Assembly (NCBI RefSeq): GCF_023156245.1
Contig: NZ_JAKZAH010000001.1
Location: 186,001-250,000, forward strand
Direction of reading: 5' to 3'
Length of the DNA: 64,000 nucleotides
From: Marinobacter bryozoorum
GTDB taxonomy: Bacteria; Pseudomonadota; Gammaproteobacteria; Pseudomonadales; Oleiphilaceae
Shown here: one piece after another, positions 1 to 8,967 of the stretch
How positions within the stretch are numbered: position 1 is the first letter of the stretch
Layout of the letters: every line of letters begins with the position of its first letter
The notes under the pieces: model-generated
Told to the model about the DNA's origin: nothing
The model's database searches: none
Seen by the model: only the letters and a program-made list of their open reading frames with translations
Program-made: the position numbers and the translations under genes

Positions 1-443
1 TTCAGCGGCGAGATCAGGCCACAGGTGGACACATCGATGTCCGCCCGGAAGGTGCTGATGCCCTCGTGGGGATGGCTTTCCGGATAGGTATGTACCGTGA
101 CGTGGCTCTTGTCCAGGTGGGCAACGATCGCGTCTGGCAGCGGGCCTGGCGATTCCTCATTGTCGGGCTCGTCACCAGTGAGCTCGTGTTCGGCGATCAG
201 CATGGTGACCGAGGCGCCGTGAGGCTCATAGTCCTGGCGGGCAATATTCAGGATGTTGGCGCCGATGATCTTTACCACATCGGTGAGGATCTGGGTCAGG
301 CGCTCGGCGTTGTACATCTCGTCGATGTAGTCGATATAGGCTTCACGCTGCTCTTCGGTCTGCGCATAACAGATATCGTAGATGTTGAAGCTCAGGGATT
401 TGGTCAGGTTGTTGAAGCCGTGCAGCTGGAGTTTGGATTCCAT
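1..443 (-). CDS. speD: S-adenosylmethionine decarboxylase proenzyme (5' part; runs off left edge)
   Basis: Makes decarboxylated AdoMet, the aminopropyl donor for spermidine synthesis, in the cytoplasm. The ATG is at 443 and about 147 codons are inside the window; the C-terminal part lies beyond the edge. The reading begins [20 protein letters not shown] and is close to the long proteobacterial SpeD type (about 264 residues when complete). The self-cleavage site is visible: the [15 protein letters not shown] segment places the serine that becomes the pyruvoyl cofactor at residue 113, and a Cys near residue 141 (DVSTCG) fits the family's conserved proton donor. It lies downstream of the OsmC gene on the same strand, with a gap of about 250 bases. 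The order speD-OsmC-crp matches Pseudomonas. Confidence 0.95.
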   Translation of the reverse strand, partial: MESKLQLHGFNNLTKSLSFNIYDICYAQTEEQREAYIDYIDEMYNAERLTQILTDVVKIIGANILNIARQDYEPHGASVTMLIAEHELTGDEPDNEESPGPLPDAIVAHLDKSHVTVHTYPESHPHEGISTFRADIDVSTCGLISPL

Positions 444-553
444 GTTCAGCCCCTCCGGAGAATGGAGATGGTTAGGTACAGACTCGTCCATCAACCACGG
501 ATGGTCCGGTCTGCCGAGGCCGCCACCGATTACTGACCATTTTCTGAGCGCAG

Positions 554-596
554 ACCGGCGGAGAAGGGTGCGTATTATGCACACCGCCTCTCCGGT
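554..596. other. Imperfect inverted repeat upstream of speD
   Basis: The arms ACCGG and CCGGT enclose a second pairing of GGTG with CACC around GCGTATTATGC. The hairpin lies in the 254-base gap between the OsmC gene and speD, so it would fall in a speD 5' leader or act as a weak terminator. No T-run follows on either strand. No function can be assigned. Confidence 0.3.
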
Positions 597-697
597 TGAA
601 TAGCCTTTCGAACCACATTTTAGCAGGGCAGGACGGCCTGTCAGATGCCGCTCATCCCCAAATCACGGTGCAGGGTATTGGCATCCTTCCGGTCCGG

Positions 698-1117
698 TTA
701 TGCAGGACGGACCTCGTAGCTGTGGGTGATCTCGACACCGGCCTTTTCAAGCATAATGGAGGCGGAACAGTACTTTTCTGCCGACAGGCTGACCGCCCGC
801 TTGACCATGTTGTCCTTGAGATTGTTGCCGGTCACCACGAAATGCAGGTGGATCTTCGTGAAAACCGATGGCACCGCGTCAGCCCGCTCTGCTTCCAGCT
901 CGGCGTGGCAGGCCGTGACGTCCTGGCGGCTCTTCTGCAATATGCTCATCACATCAAAGGAAGAGCATCCGCCGAGCCCCATCAGCAGCATTTCCATGGG
1001 GCGTGGCCCGAGGTTCTCGCCACCGTGGTCCGGCGGTCCGTCCATTTGTACTTCGTGGCCGCTACCGCTGGCAGCTTTGAAGCTGGCCTTGCCTGTCCAG
1101 TCTATGGTTGCTTTCAT
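698..1117 (-). CDS. OsmC/Ohr-family protein (YhfA-like)
   Basis: A 139-residue protein starting MKATIDWTGK. The open frame extends 70 codons further upstream, but the family begins at this Met. Two cysteines typical of OsmC-fold thiol peroxidases are present: Cys51 in LGGCSSFD and Cys117 in EKYCSAS. The family reduces organic peroxides or has unknown thiol chemistry; the YhfA branch is not well characterised. It is divergent from crp across 289 bases and upstream of speD. The same neighbour pair (OsmC-like gene beside vfr/crp) occurs in Pseudomonas. Family assignment is firm, the substrate is unknown. Confidence 0.88.
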   Translation of the reverse strand: MKATIDWTGKASFKAASGSGHEVQMDGPPDHGGENLGPRPMEMLLMGLGGCSSFDVMSILQKSRQDVTACHAELEAERADAVPSVFTKIHLHFVVTGNNLKDNMVKRAVSLSAEKYCSASIMLEKAGVEITHSYEVRPA

Positions 1118-1176
1118 TGGAATAATCCTTTGGTCTGAACTCTGGCCCGAAATGCTAGCACAAAGCCGTAAAAACC

Positions 1177-1323
1177 TGTGAGATGGTTCGCTATTGAGAC
1201 GTGCGTTATGGACGACTTTGTGACTCGGGCTTAACATCATGAGTCGTAGTCGCATTTCGTCTACAAAAGCGACATACCAAGCAGGATTTGGGCGGAGTAC
1301 CCTCGCCAGAGGTTCCCCTGTGA
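1177..1323. promoter_or_regulatory. Divergent OsmC/crp promoter region with three TGTGA half-sites
   Basis: The 289-base divergent region (1118-1406) holds TGTGA at 1177-1181, 1219-1223 and 1319-1323. The first two lack a recognisable TCACA partner. The third, TGTGA followed by six bases and AAACA, is a degenerate match to a CRP site. Autoregulation by CRP/Vfr is plausible but not shown. No clear -10/-35 pair can be defended by eye. Confidence 0.3.
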
Positions 1324-1406
1324 ACAATAAAACAGCTGCAGGAGAGCGGCTTCATAAACGACAAGCGTCCATGGACGGTGACACCTGAGGAGGCACGACA
1401 CTTACC

Positions 1407-2048
1407 ATGGCTACCATCGTTCGGCCCGTTGAGCAGAAAACCAAGCACCTGGACTACTTCCTGTCCCAGTGCCATCGCCGTCGCTACCCGGCGAAGAGCA
1501 CGATCATCTATGCCGGTGACAAGAGCGACTCCCTCTTTTTCATCGTTAAAGGTTCTGTCACCGTTATCATCGAAGATGAAGACGGTCGTGAAATGATCAT
1601 GGCCTACCTGAACTCCGGGGACTTCTTCGGGGAGATGGGACTGTTCGACAACATGGATTCCCGCAGCGCCTGGGTGAAAGCCAAGACGGAATGCGAGGTG
1701 GCGGAAATCAGCTACACCAAGTTCCGGGAAATCGCCCAGCAGGATCCGCGGGTGCTCTATTTTATCGGCGAGCAGATGGCGACCCGGTTGCGTCAGACCA
1801 CCCGCAAGGTGGGTGACCTGGCCTTTCTGGATGTTACCGGTCGCGTGGCCAGGACCCTGCTCGACCTGTGCAAGGAGCCCGATGCCATGACCCATCCGGA
1901 CGGCATGCAGATCAAGATCACCCGCCAGGAAATTGGTCGCATCGTTGGTTGTTCCCGTGAGATGGTGGGGCGGGTACTGAAAACCCTGGAAGAGCAGGGC
2001 CTGGTTCAGGTCAAGGGCAAGACCATGGTGGTCTACGGAACCCGGTAA
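1407..2048 (+). CDS. crp: cAMP-responsive global regulator CRP/Vfr
   Basis: A 213-residue transcription factor, the length of Pseudomonas Vfr. The N-terminal half is a cyclic-nucleotide-binding barrel with the phosphate-binding cassette [10 protein letters not shown] followed by SRSAWVKA. A long dimer helix follows, then a winged helix-turn-helix near residues 165-195 ([20 protein letters not shown]) that would read TGTGA-type sites. The ATG at 1407 follows GAGGAGG at a slightly long spacing. Expected to control carbon use, motility and secretion genes with cAMP. It is divergent from the OsmC gene and followed by a lipoprotein hydrolase rather than trpC as in Pseudomonas. Confidence 0.95.
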   Translation: MATIVRPVEQKTKHLDYFLSQCHRRRYPAKSTIIYAGDKSDSLFFIVKGSVTVIIEDEDGREMIMAYLNSGDFFGEMGLFDNMDSRSAWVKAKTECEVAEISYTKFREIAQQDPRVLYFIGEQMATRLRQTTRKVGDLAFLDVTGRVARTLLDLCKEPDAMTHPDGMQIKITRQEIGRIVGCSREMVGRVLKTLEEQGLVQVKGKTMVVYGTR

Positions 2049-2131
2049 CCGGGTGCTTTGCTTCCTGCCTGGCTTCACCGGGCGGGAAGCTGCCCCAGCC
2101 CGCCAGGCGGACTGAAAAATACGAGGATTGT

Positions 2132-3070
2132 ATGACACACAGCCGGCTGGCGCGGTTGGCAGTGCTGCTCGGGGCGGTGCTGCTGACCGGATGTTCCCGT
2201 TATGATCTCTACGAGTGGCTGATCGCCGAAGAGCGCGAAAAAGCGGGTCTGGAACTGGCGGAAGCTACCCTGGGGGAGCTCTCCGTAACCTACCTCAGTC
2301 GTGGCTCGCCATCTGACGCCCGGGCCCTGGTGATGGTCCATGGCTTCGCCGCGAACAAGGACAACTGGGTCCGTATGGCGGCCCACCTTCCGGAAGACTA
2401 CTACCTGGTTATCCCCGACCTGCCCGGGCACGGCGACAGTAGCACCGCCGGGCCAGAGGCCTATACCGTCGAGTCCCAGGCGGCCACGTTAGTTCAGCTG
2501 ATGGACGAGCTCGGCCTGGACCGGGTGGATATGGCGGGTAACTCCATGGGCGGTGGCATTACGGCCTATTTCGCCAGCCGGTATCCGGACAGGGTAGACA
2601 CCATTGCCCTGTTTGATCCTGCCGGTTCAACCCGGTATCCATCCGAACTGGACGAAGCCCTGGCCGAAGGCCATAACCCGCTGGTGGTTCGTGAGCCGGG
2701 TGATTTCGACAAGTTGATGGACTTCGTGATGGAGCAGCCACCCTTCGCGCCCTGGCCTGTCACGGCCGTCATGGAAGAGCAGGCCATGGCCCGGCAGTCC
2801 ATTAACGACCAGATCTTTGAAGCGATCCTGTCGTCCGGTGAGCAGCTGGACCTGTCAGGCATTCTGCCGGCTATCAAAGCGCCCACCCTGATTGTGTGGG
2901 GCAAGCAGGACCGGGTACTGGCCCCGGAGAACGCTGAAGTGTTTGCCGCTGGCATAGAAGACAGCTTGGTGGTCCTGCTTGATGGGGTGGGCCATGTGCC
3001 GATGCTGGAGGTCCCTGAGCAGTCAGCACAGTTATGGCACCAGTTTCTCCAGCGTCACCCGGAGAAATGA
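2132..3070 (+). CDS. Alpha/beta hydrolase lipoprotein (lipase/esterase-like)
   Basis: A 312-residue protein with a lipoprotein signal: hydrophobic stretch then lipobox LTGC with Cys21, followed by Ser, so outer-membrane sorting is likely. The mature part is an alpha/beta hydrolase: HGFAANKDNW oxyanion loop, nucleophile Ser138 in GNSMGGG, acid Asp260 in WGKQDRV and His288 in GVGHVPM. All three catalytic residues are present. The substrate is unknown; membrane-bound esterase or lipase activity on acyl esters is likely. It ends 41 bases before a convergent GST-like gene, with a hairpin between them. Confidence 0.85.
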   Translation: MTHSRLARLAVLLGAVLLTGCSRYDLYEWLIAEEREKAGLELAEATLGELSVTYLSRGSPSDARALVMVHGFAANKDNWVRMAAHLPEDYYLVIPDLPGHGDSSTAGPEAYTVESQAATLVQLMDELGLDRVDMAGNSMGGGITAYFASRYPDRVDTIALFDPAGSTRYPSELDEALAEGHNPLVVREPGDFDKLMDFVMEQPPFAPWPVTAVMEEQAMARQSINDQIFEAILSSGEQLDLSGILPAIKAPTLIVWGKQDRVLAPENAEVFAAGIEDSLVVLLDGVGHVPMLEVPEQSAQLWHQFLQRHPEK

Positions 3071-3083
3071 TTCACAGCGCCTT

Positions 3084-3108
3084 CGGCGGCACTGAAGGAG
3101 TGCCGCCG
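3084..3108. terminator. Hairpin between convergent genes
   Basis: A perfect 10-base stem (CGGCGGCACT / AGTGCCGCCG) with a 5-base loop sits between the convergent hydrolase and GST genes. There is no T-run, so it is a terminator-like structure only. Confidence 0.5.
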
Positions 3109-3110
3109 TA

Positions 3111-3863
3111 TCAGTGATGGGTCCGATAGCACTCGGCAACGGGCTCCAGCAGGGCGCCCCTTTGTTGGTGCCATTCCTTCAGCCCCGGCGGCAGTCGACC
3201 GGGTTTGGGCCAGGGTACCGGGTACTCTGGTGGCATGAACAGCGGCGCAAACAGGGCCCCGGCGGTAATATCCGCCCGGCTGAAGCTGGCACCCGCCAGG
3301 TATTGTCCGTCCCGGTAGATCCCGTTGATTTCTTCCAGCAGGTTTTCGATGGTGGCTTGCGCGCGGGCAGCGGTTTTTTCGTTGATGTTCATCATTTCCC
3401 GCATGGCTTCGTCCACGCGGCTGAAGCCAAGTCTCAGCAAATACTGGTTCCAGAACGCCGTTTTTGCCGTCAGCAGGGGTGCCACCACCTTCGGTCGCTG
3501 CAGCAGGTGATGGTAGGCAAAGGTGCGAACTGCCGGGCCTGCTTCGTCGTCCAGGCGTTCCTCCCAGGCCCGCGCCGCCGCCTGCCCATTAGTGTCCTGG
3601 GGAAGCAAGGGCTTATCGGGAAATGCGCTGTCCAGGTGATCGAGGATCTTATTTGAACCCTGGATAGCCATGCCGCTGTCCACGAGCACGGGTACCGACG
3701 TTTTTCCCTGCCCGGTCAGCCCGCAAACGGTCTTGCCGTGCATGCCGGGCAACAGGAACTCGGGCTCGTAGGCGATGCCCTTGTAGTCCAGGGCCCAGCG
3801 GACTTTTTCGGAATAGTGGGAGATGGCGAACTGGTAGAGTTTCAGGGGCATGGCCGGGCTCAC
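3111..3863 (-). CDS. Glutathione S-transferase family protein
   Basis: The N-terminal thioredoxin-like GST domain is visible: LYQFAISHYSEKVRWAL in the glutathione-site position, then the cis-proline motif VPVLVDSG and QGSNKIL. A helical C-terminal domain follows with FSRADITAGAL, the usual GST_C motif. The GTG at 3863 overlaps the stop of the upstream binding-protein gene (GTGA); an ATG at 3851 (MPLKLYQF) is an equally good start. Translational coupling suggests one operon with the solute-binding protein. Cytosolic; the substrate is unknown. Confidence 0.82.
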   Translation of the reverse strand: MSPAMPLKLYQFAISHYSEKVRWALDYKGIAYEPEFLLPGMHGKTVCGLTGQGKTSVPVLVDSGMAIQGSNKILDHLDSAFPDKPLLPQDTNGQAAARAWEERLDDEAGPAVRTFAYHHLLQRPKVVAPLLTAKTAFWNQYLLRLGFSRVDEAMREMMNINEKTAARAQATIENLLEEINGIYRDGQYLAGASFSRADITAGALFAPLFMPPEYPVPWPKPGRLPPGLKEWHQQRGALLEPVAECYRTHH

Positions 3864-4582
3864 TCCTCGCTGGTGTAGCGACGCTGGATTCGATCAAAGG
3901 TACCGTTGTCCCTGAGGCGGGCCAGTGCCGCCTGCAGGTCGTCCCTGTGCGCCATAACGGGAGATTTCCGGGATATGGCAATATAGGACGTTTGACCTGA
4001 AAGGGTGAAGGGTGAAACCCGGAGCCGGTCAGAGACGGTGGCTGCCGAGTGGCGACCGACCAGTTCCGGGGCCACTACGACATCGAGCCGACCAGCCTCC
4101 AGCATACGCATCAGCATGGGGTAGCTGATTCCCGGCTCACGGATAAGGGATGGGTCTTTGTCGAAGTCGGCGTTATAGGTGCTGCCCCGAAGTACCTCGA
4201 TCACCTTGCCCTTGAGGTCAGCGTAGCGGGTGATGCGGTTTTCCGGGTGCACGTAGAAGAAGTGCTTTGGCTCTGGCGGGAAGGCGGCGATGGAAAAATC
4301 CAGGTAGCCAATTCGCTTTTCTGTAGGCAGTGCCCCGAGCATGATGTCCGCTTCGCCCGACTCCAGCATCCACAGCACCCGGCGAAAGGGCACCGCCTGG
4401 TACTCGATTTCCCAGCCCAACTGGTCCGCGAGCGCATTGAAAACATCGATGTAGAAACCACGGGCTTCGCCATCATCCAGGATCCGGTAAGGCGGTGAGT
4501 GATTCACGCCGACGGTTACCTTCGTGGCGTTCGCCAAAGGGCTCAGCAGGCATAACAGGAGTACAGGGATCAGTCGATGCAT
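3860..4582 (-). CDS. Periplasmic solute-binding protein, amino-acid ABC type (SBP_bac_3)
   Basis: A 240-residue protein from the ATG at 4582, which gives a clean signal peptide MHRLIPVLLLCLLSPLANA; the frame extends 22 codons further without family support. It has the bacterial family-3 binding-protein pattern: VGVNHSPPYRILDDGEARGFYIDVFNALADQLG near the N-terminus, the AVPFRRVLWMLESGEADIMLG segment, and a C-terminal NGTFDRIQRRY. No ABC permease or ATPase lies beside it, so it may serve a distant transporter or a signalling role. It overlaps the downstream GST gene by 4 bases. Confidence 0.82.
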   Translation of the reverse strand: MHRLIPVLLLCLLSPLANATKVTVGVNHSPPYRILDDGEARGFYIDVFNALADQLGWEIEYQAVPFRRVLWMLESGEADIMLGALPTEKRIGYLDFSIAAFPPEPKHFFYVHPENRITRYADLKGKVIEVLRGSTYNADFDKDPSLIREPGISYPMLMRMLEAGRLDVVVAPELVGRHSAATVSDRLRVSPFTLSGQTSYIAISRKSPVMAHRDDLQAALARLRDNGTFDRIQRRYTSEE

Positions 4583-4598
4583 GGCGCTCGGCATTGGT

Positions 4599-5345
4599 TT
4601 ATATGGCATTGAGCATAGCAGACTCTGTCCAGCTGAACTGCTCACCAACGCGGAGGAATGCCTCGGGCAAGGGCGCTGTCAGGCGTAGCCACTGACCGGT
4701 GACCGGGTGCGATAACTGCAGGTGGCTGGCGTGGAGGTACAGGCGGCTTTCGCCAAACGCCTCTGCAAAGGCCCGGTTGTGGGGGCCCTTGCCGTAGCTG
4801 CTGTCGCCGATAATCGGGTGGCTGATGTGTTTGAGGTGACGACGTAGCTGGTGTCGCCGGCCGGTGGCGGGCCGACAGCGCACCATGGCGTAGCGGCTGG
4901 TGGGGTATCGCCGGTCCACGGCCCAGTCCACCGTTGCGCGGGCCAGTCGGTGGTAAAGGGTCAGGGCCGGCTGGGGTTCGGCATCCGTATTGCGCCGGGA
5001 GCCCAGGTCATCCTTCACCGTCAGGGCGTGGCGGATAATTCCCCCCAGGGGCGGATGGCCGCGAACAATCGCCAGGTAGTCCTTGCGTACCCGCTGCTCC
5101 TGGAAGGCCATGGCCAGCTCACGTGCGCCGTCCCGGTCCAGGGCGAACACCAGCAAGCCGGAGGTGGGGCGGTCCAGGCGGTGGGCCGGCCACACCCACT
5201 GTCCCAGCTGGTCCCTCAGGATCATCATGGCAGAGCGGGTTTCCCGGCGGTCGATCTCGCTGGGATGGACCAGCAGGTTGGCGGGCTTGTCCACGACAAC
5301 CATGTGGTCGTCCTGGTAGATCAGTGGCAGGGTTTCCTGGGGCAT
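4599..5345 (-). CDS. truC: tRNA pseudouridine(65) synthase TruC
   Basis: RluA-superfamily pseudouridine synthase of 248 residues. The catalytic motif AHRLDRPTSGLL carries Asp58. The segments RYPTSRYAMVRCRPATGRRHQLRRHLKHISHPIIGDSSYGKG and LYLHASHLQLSHPVTG follow the E. coli TruC pattern closely. TruC isomerises U65 in tRNA-Ile1 and tRNA-Asp. It has no S4 domain, consistent with TruC rather than RluC/D. ATG start at 5345; divergent from trpS across 155 bases. Confidence 0.85.
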   Translation of the reverse strand: MPQETLPLIYQDDHMVVVDKPANLLVHPSEIDRRETRSAMMILRDQLGQWVWPAHRLDRPTSGLLVFALDRDGARELAMAFQEQRVRKDYLAIVRGHPPLGGIIRHALTVKDDLGSRRNTDAEPQPALTLYHRLARATVDWAVDRRYPTSRYAMVRCRPATGRRHQLRRHLKHISHPIIGDSSYGKGPHNRAFAEAFGESRLYLHASHLQLSHPVTGQWLRLTAPLPEAFLRVGEQFSWTESAMLNAI

Positions 5346-5500
5346 GGGTCAGTTAAAACGTATCGAAGGCTGGTGTCGACATCATACCCTGTTCGAGGGG
5401 GTGCACTCACTAATCCGTTTGCCGGCCGGCGTTCCATTGGGTATGGTTCTGCTTTCTTTTTAACCTCGTTTTTTATCCCATCCGGAATAGCGCGATCATC

Positions 5501-6514
5501 ATGAGCAAGACACGAGTACTGACCGGTATCACCACCACGGGCATCCCCCACCTGGGCAACTACGCCGGCGCCATTCGTCCGGCGATCCGCGCCAGCGAGC
5601 AAGGCCAGAGTGAATCCTTTCTTTTCCTGGCGGACTACCACGCCCTGATCAAGTGCCAGGAGCCCGCCCGGGTGCAGGAATCGGTCCGCGCTATTGCCGC
5701 TACCTGGCTGGCCTGTGGCCTGGATCCGGAAAAGGTGACCTTCTACCGTCAGACCGATGTTCCTGAAATCACCGAACTTAACTGGGTGCTGACCACCGTC
5801 ACCGCCAAGGGCCTGATGAACCGGGCCCATGCCTACAAGGCGGCGGTGCAGGAAAACGAGGAGAATGAGGGCGCGGATCCTGATCGCGGCATTACCATGG
5901 GGCTGTTCTGCTACCCGATCCTGATGGCGGCGGACATCCTGATGTTCAACGGCGAGAAAATCCCCGTGGGCCGTGACCAGACCCAGCATATTGAAATGGC
6001 CCGGGATATTGCCCAGCGCTTCAATTACCTGTTCGGAGAAACCTTCACCCTGCCGGAAGCGGTAATCGAAGAAGCTTCCATGGTGCTGCCGGGTCTGGAC
6101 GGTCGCAAGATGTCCAAGAGCTACAACAACACCATCCCGCTGTTTGAAGGCGAAAAGAAACTGCGCAAGGCTATCAACAAGATCAAGACCAACCTGCTGG
6201 AACCCGGCGAGCCCAAGGACCCGGATACCAGCGCGGTGTTTTCCATCTATTCCGCGTTTGCCAGCCAGGAGCAAGCGGCCGCCATGCGCCAGGAGTTTGC
6301 CAACGGTATTGCCTGGGGCGAGGCCAAGAAACAGCTGTTCGAGCTCCTCAATGACGAACTGGCGCCCATGCGGGAGACCTACAATACCCTGATGGACGAC
6401 CCGGCCCAGCTGGATCGTATCCTGCAGCAGGGCGCCGAAAAGGCCCGGGACTACGCCACCCCGTTGATGGCTGATGTGCGCCGCAAGGTGGGTATTGGTC
6501 CCATTGCCGGATAA
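5501..6514 (+). CDS. trpS: Tryptophanyl-tRNA synthetase
   Basis: Class I aminoacyl-tRNA synthetase of 337 residues that charges tRNA-Trp. The HIGH-type motif is PHLGN at residues 16-20 and the KMSKS loop is at 203-207 ([10 protein letters not shown]). [15 protein letters not shown] and the [10 protein letters not shown] segment contact tryptophan and ATP in the family. Only one trpS is in the window. It lies 5.7 kb from trpC, and the two are convergently oriented. A short hairpin follows the stop. Confidence 0.95.
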   Translation: MSKTRVLTGITTTGIPHLGNYAGAIRPAIRASEQGQSESFLFLADYHALIKCQEPARVQESVRAIAATWLACGLDPEKVTFYRQTDVPEITELNWVLTTVTAKGLMNRAHAYKAAVQENEENEGADPDRGITMGLFCYPILMAADILMFNGEKIPVGRDQTQHIEMARDIAQRFNYLFGETFTLPEAVIEEASMVLPGLDGRKMSKSYNNTIPLFEGEKKLRKAINKIKTNLLEPGEPKDPDTSAVFSIYSAFASQEQAAAMRQEFANGIAWGEAKKQLFELLNDELAPMRETYNTLMDDPAQLDRILQQGAEKARDYATPLMADVRRKVGIGPIAG

Positions 6515-6530
6515 TGTTGCGAACATTAAT

Positions 6531-6555
6531 GGTGCGCTTTTCGGCTTGGCGCACC
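6531..6555. terminator. Hairpin downstream of trpS
   Basis: A 7-base perfect stem GGTGCGC / GCGCACC with an 11-base loop begins 16 bases after the trpS stop. There is no immediate T-run, although T-rich DNA (TTTTGCTTTTTAC) follows about 20 bases later. Weak terminator candidate. Confidence 0.4.
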
Positions 6556-6754
6556 GGAGTTGTGCGCTTTAACATTGTTTTGCTTTTTACTTGCTGAAAA
6601 ATAACGAATTATTGGGCGCGGAAGTTGCATCGGTGATGTCGGTTGCGGCGCTTTGTGTGCCGCCGTGGTGACCGGTGTCAGGCTGCCTGTGGGAGATTTA
6701 CCATGCGGGCGCCTGCCACCGGTTGGAGTCGACATCACCGGAACATCACGCACT

Positions 6755-8899
6755 ATGATCCTTAACAGCAATAGTATGCCCCTCTCGGGCAGCGAAAAGC
6801 GCTGGCTTCCGTGGCTTGGGGCCAACGGCAAGCTTTCGCTTGCCTGGTCCTGTTTTTTGAACCGCTCCCTCTACCGCACCAACGAACAGATTTTCGAGAA
6901 CACTGCTCGCACACGAGTGGCCTTGCTAAACGGCTGGGCAGAGAGCAAATGGGCGTTTCTGGAAGGGTTGGAACAGCGCCTCAGCGGCCTCATGCCGACG
7001 GAGGTTCCAGAAGTTCTGGCACAGGCCCGTAGACGCCTCAGGGAGATTGCCGAGCTGTGTGTTGTTGACGATCAGGGGAGGGTGCTGGCCTCCACTGTGC
7101 CCTCCCGTAATGGCGCCCGGGACCTTCCATCGGATGCGGTACGCCGTGGTCTCTCTGATCGCTTTCTTCATGGACCATACAAGGACCCGGTGACGCGGCA
7201 ACTGGGTCCAACCACGTCCCGTTTTCATGACGACGTTACCCTGATGTTTTACCAGCCGGTCACCCTTGCCAGCGGCCAGCCAGCAGCGGTCTGTGCCCGC
7301 ATTCCCAACGATGTGATGGGTGACCTCATCCAGCGGGAGGCCGGACATGTATTCGAGGAGTCTGGTGACAACTACATCTTCATGCATGAAAGTCGCTTCG
7401 ATCCTTCGATTGAGGCCGGCACGGCGTTGTCCCGCTCCCGTTTCGAAGATGCCACCTTCAGTCACGGTGATAACTTGAAAGACGGTATCCGGACCGGGTT
7501 TGGTACCCTGCGGATCCACGAACACACGGAATTCGAGATCCGTTTTACTGACCCGGCCACCCGGCAACTGCATCCGGGAGTGCGGGAAACCATGGCCCGG
7601 GGCGAAAACCTCTTTGTGAAATACCCCGGTTACTCGGATTACCGGCACATTCCGGTCATAGGCAAGGGCGTTACCTTTAGTCTGCCCGGGTCCCCGGACC
7701 GTTGGGGGATGATGTGCGAAGCTGACCTGGAGGAAGTTTACCGGCGTCGATCCGTAGAATATCAGCTGACAGTCCAGGTGGGCGTGCTGTTGCTGGTGCT
7801 CTGGGCTGTGAACCTCGGGCTTGCCGCTAGTGGTGTCTCCCTGACCATTGACACAATGCTGAACGGATTGGCGGTGCTCGGCGGTCTGACGCTCTTTAGG
7901 TTGGGTATGGCGCGTCCACTTTCCCGCCGGCTGGGTCGATTGGCAGATGTCGTCCGTGGGATTGCTGAAGGCGGCGGTAACCTCAGCCAGCGGGTGGACC
8001 TGGAGCAGATGCGGAGGGACGAAACCGGGGATCTGGCCCGCTGGATGAACAGCTTTATCGACAGCCTGGATGGAATGGTAGGACAGGTCATCGAGCTGGC
8101 CGACAACTCGGGCCAGGCCAGTGACGAGCTGCTGACCCAGAACCGTGCAGCCGGTGACCGGATAATGTCAGTGTTACAGGAGATCGACGCGATGCTGGAG
8201 GGTGCCCAGAGCCAGCAGCGTGAGATCGACTCCGCCTCCAGCACGGCCCACAGTATGCGATCAGCCATGGAGGAAGTGGTCGCCAACGCCCGGGAACGTC
8301 TGTCCCGGGTCACCCGGGAAACGGAAACCGTGAGACAGGTTATCAGTGATTCCGCACTGAGCATCCAGGCCGCTAATGATCGTACCAGTGAGATCGTGGA
8401 GATGGCGGAAATCATCGATGAAATCGCGGACCAGACCAACTTGCTGGCCCTGAACGCTGCCATTGAGGCTGCACGCGCGGGAGAGCACGGGCGTGGTTTT
8501 TCCGTAGTGGCGGACGAGGTACGCAAGCTGGCACACCGTACGACGGAAGCCACCCGCGAGATTGGCGAACGCCTGGCCAGTGTCCAGGCGGATACCCGAC
8601 AGGCGGTACAGACCATGGAGCGGGGTATGGCTGATATGGATGAGCGCCTGCGTCATGTGGAGTCTGCTGCGGAAGACAACTCAGGCCTCACCGAGATTGT
8701 AGATAGCCTGTTCTCAACTATTGATGTGGTGGCGAAAACCAGTGAATCCCAAAGCCGGCGCACCTCAAGGGTTGGCCAGGGTGCGCGGGACATGAGTTCG
8801 GTCATAGGGCAACTCAGGGGCAAGGCCGAACTGACTGGCCAGGCTTCCCGCAAACTGCAGGCTCTGACTGACCAGTTCCAGGTGACCGGGACGGGCTGA
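6755..8899 (+). CDS. Methyl-accepting chemotaxis protein with N-terminal sensor region
   Basis: About 714 residues from the ATG at 6755; the frame is open from a TTG at 6653 and another ATG lies at 6776, and none has a strong Shine-Dalgarno. The C-terminal half is a classic chemoreceptor signalling hairpin, with the tip [20 protein letters not shown] near residue 550 followed by [20 protein letters not shown]-like segment follows two hydrophobic stretches at about 337-357 and 366-385. The first 330 residues look like a Cache-type sensor. No convincing N-terminal membrane helix is seen, which leaves the topology unclear. Ligand unknown; no che genes are nearby. Confidence 0.85.
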   Translation: MILNSNSMPLSGSEKRWLPWLGANGKLSLAWSCFLNRSLYRTNEQIFENTARTRVALLNGWAESKWAFLEGLEQRLSGLMPTEVPEVLAQARRRLREIAELCVVDDQGRVLASTVPSRNGARDLPSDAVRRGLSDRFLHGPYKDPVTRQLGPTTSRFHDDVTLMFYQPVTLASGQPAAVCARIPNDVMGDLIQREAGHVFEESGDNYIFMHESRFDPSIEAGTALSRSRFEDATFSHGDNLKDGIRTGFGTLRIHEHTEFEIRFTDPATRQLHPGVRETMARGENLFVKYPGYSDYRHIPVIGKGVTFSLPGSPDRWGMMCEADLEEVYRRRSVEYQLTVQVGVLLLVLWAVNLGLAASGVSLTIDTMLNGLAVLGGLTLFRLGMARPLSRRLGRLADVVRGIAEGGGNLSQRVDLEQMRRDETGDLARWMNSFIDSLDGMVGQVIELADNSGQASDELLTQNRAAGDRIMSVLQEIDAMLEGAQSQQREIDSASSTAHSMRSAMEEVVANARERLSRVTRETETVRQVISDSALSIQAANDRTSEIVEMAEIIDEIADQTNLLALNAAIEAARAGEHGRGFSVVADEVRKLAHRTTEATREIGERLASVQADTRQAVQTMERGMADMDERLRHVESAAEDNSGLTEIVDSLFSTIDVVAKTSESQSRRTSRVGQGARDMSSVIGQLRGKAELTGQASRKLQALTDQFQVTGTG

Positions 8900-8967
8900 C
8901 GCGGGCTGTCACCCGTTTGACGCATTGCCCTGGTATGTTCAGGGGATTCTGGACGCCGGGGTGAACA

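Noticed and set aside
5321-6526. 401-codon minus-strand frame
   Set aside because: Antisense to trpS, which has intact PHLGN and KMSKS motifs.
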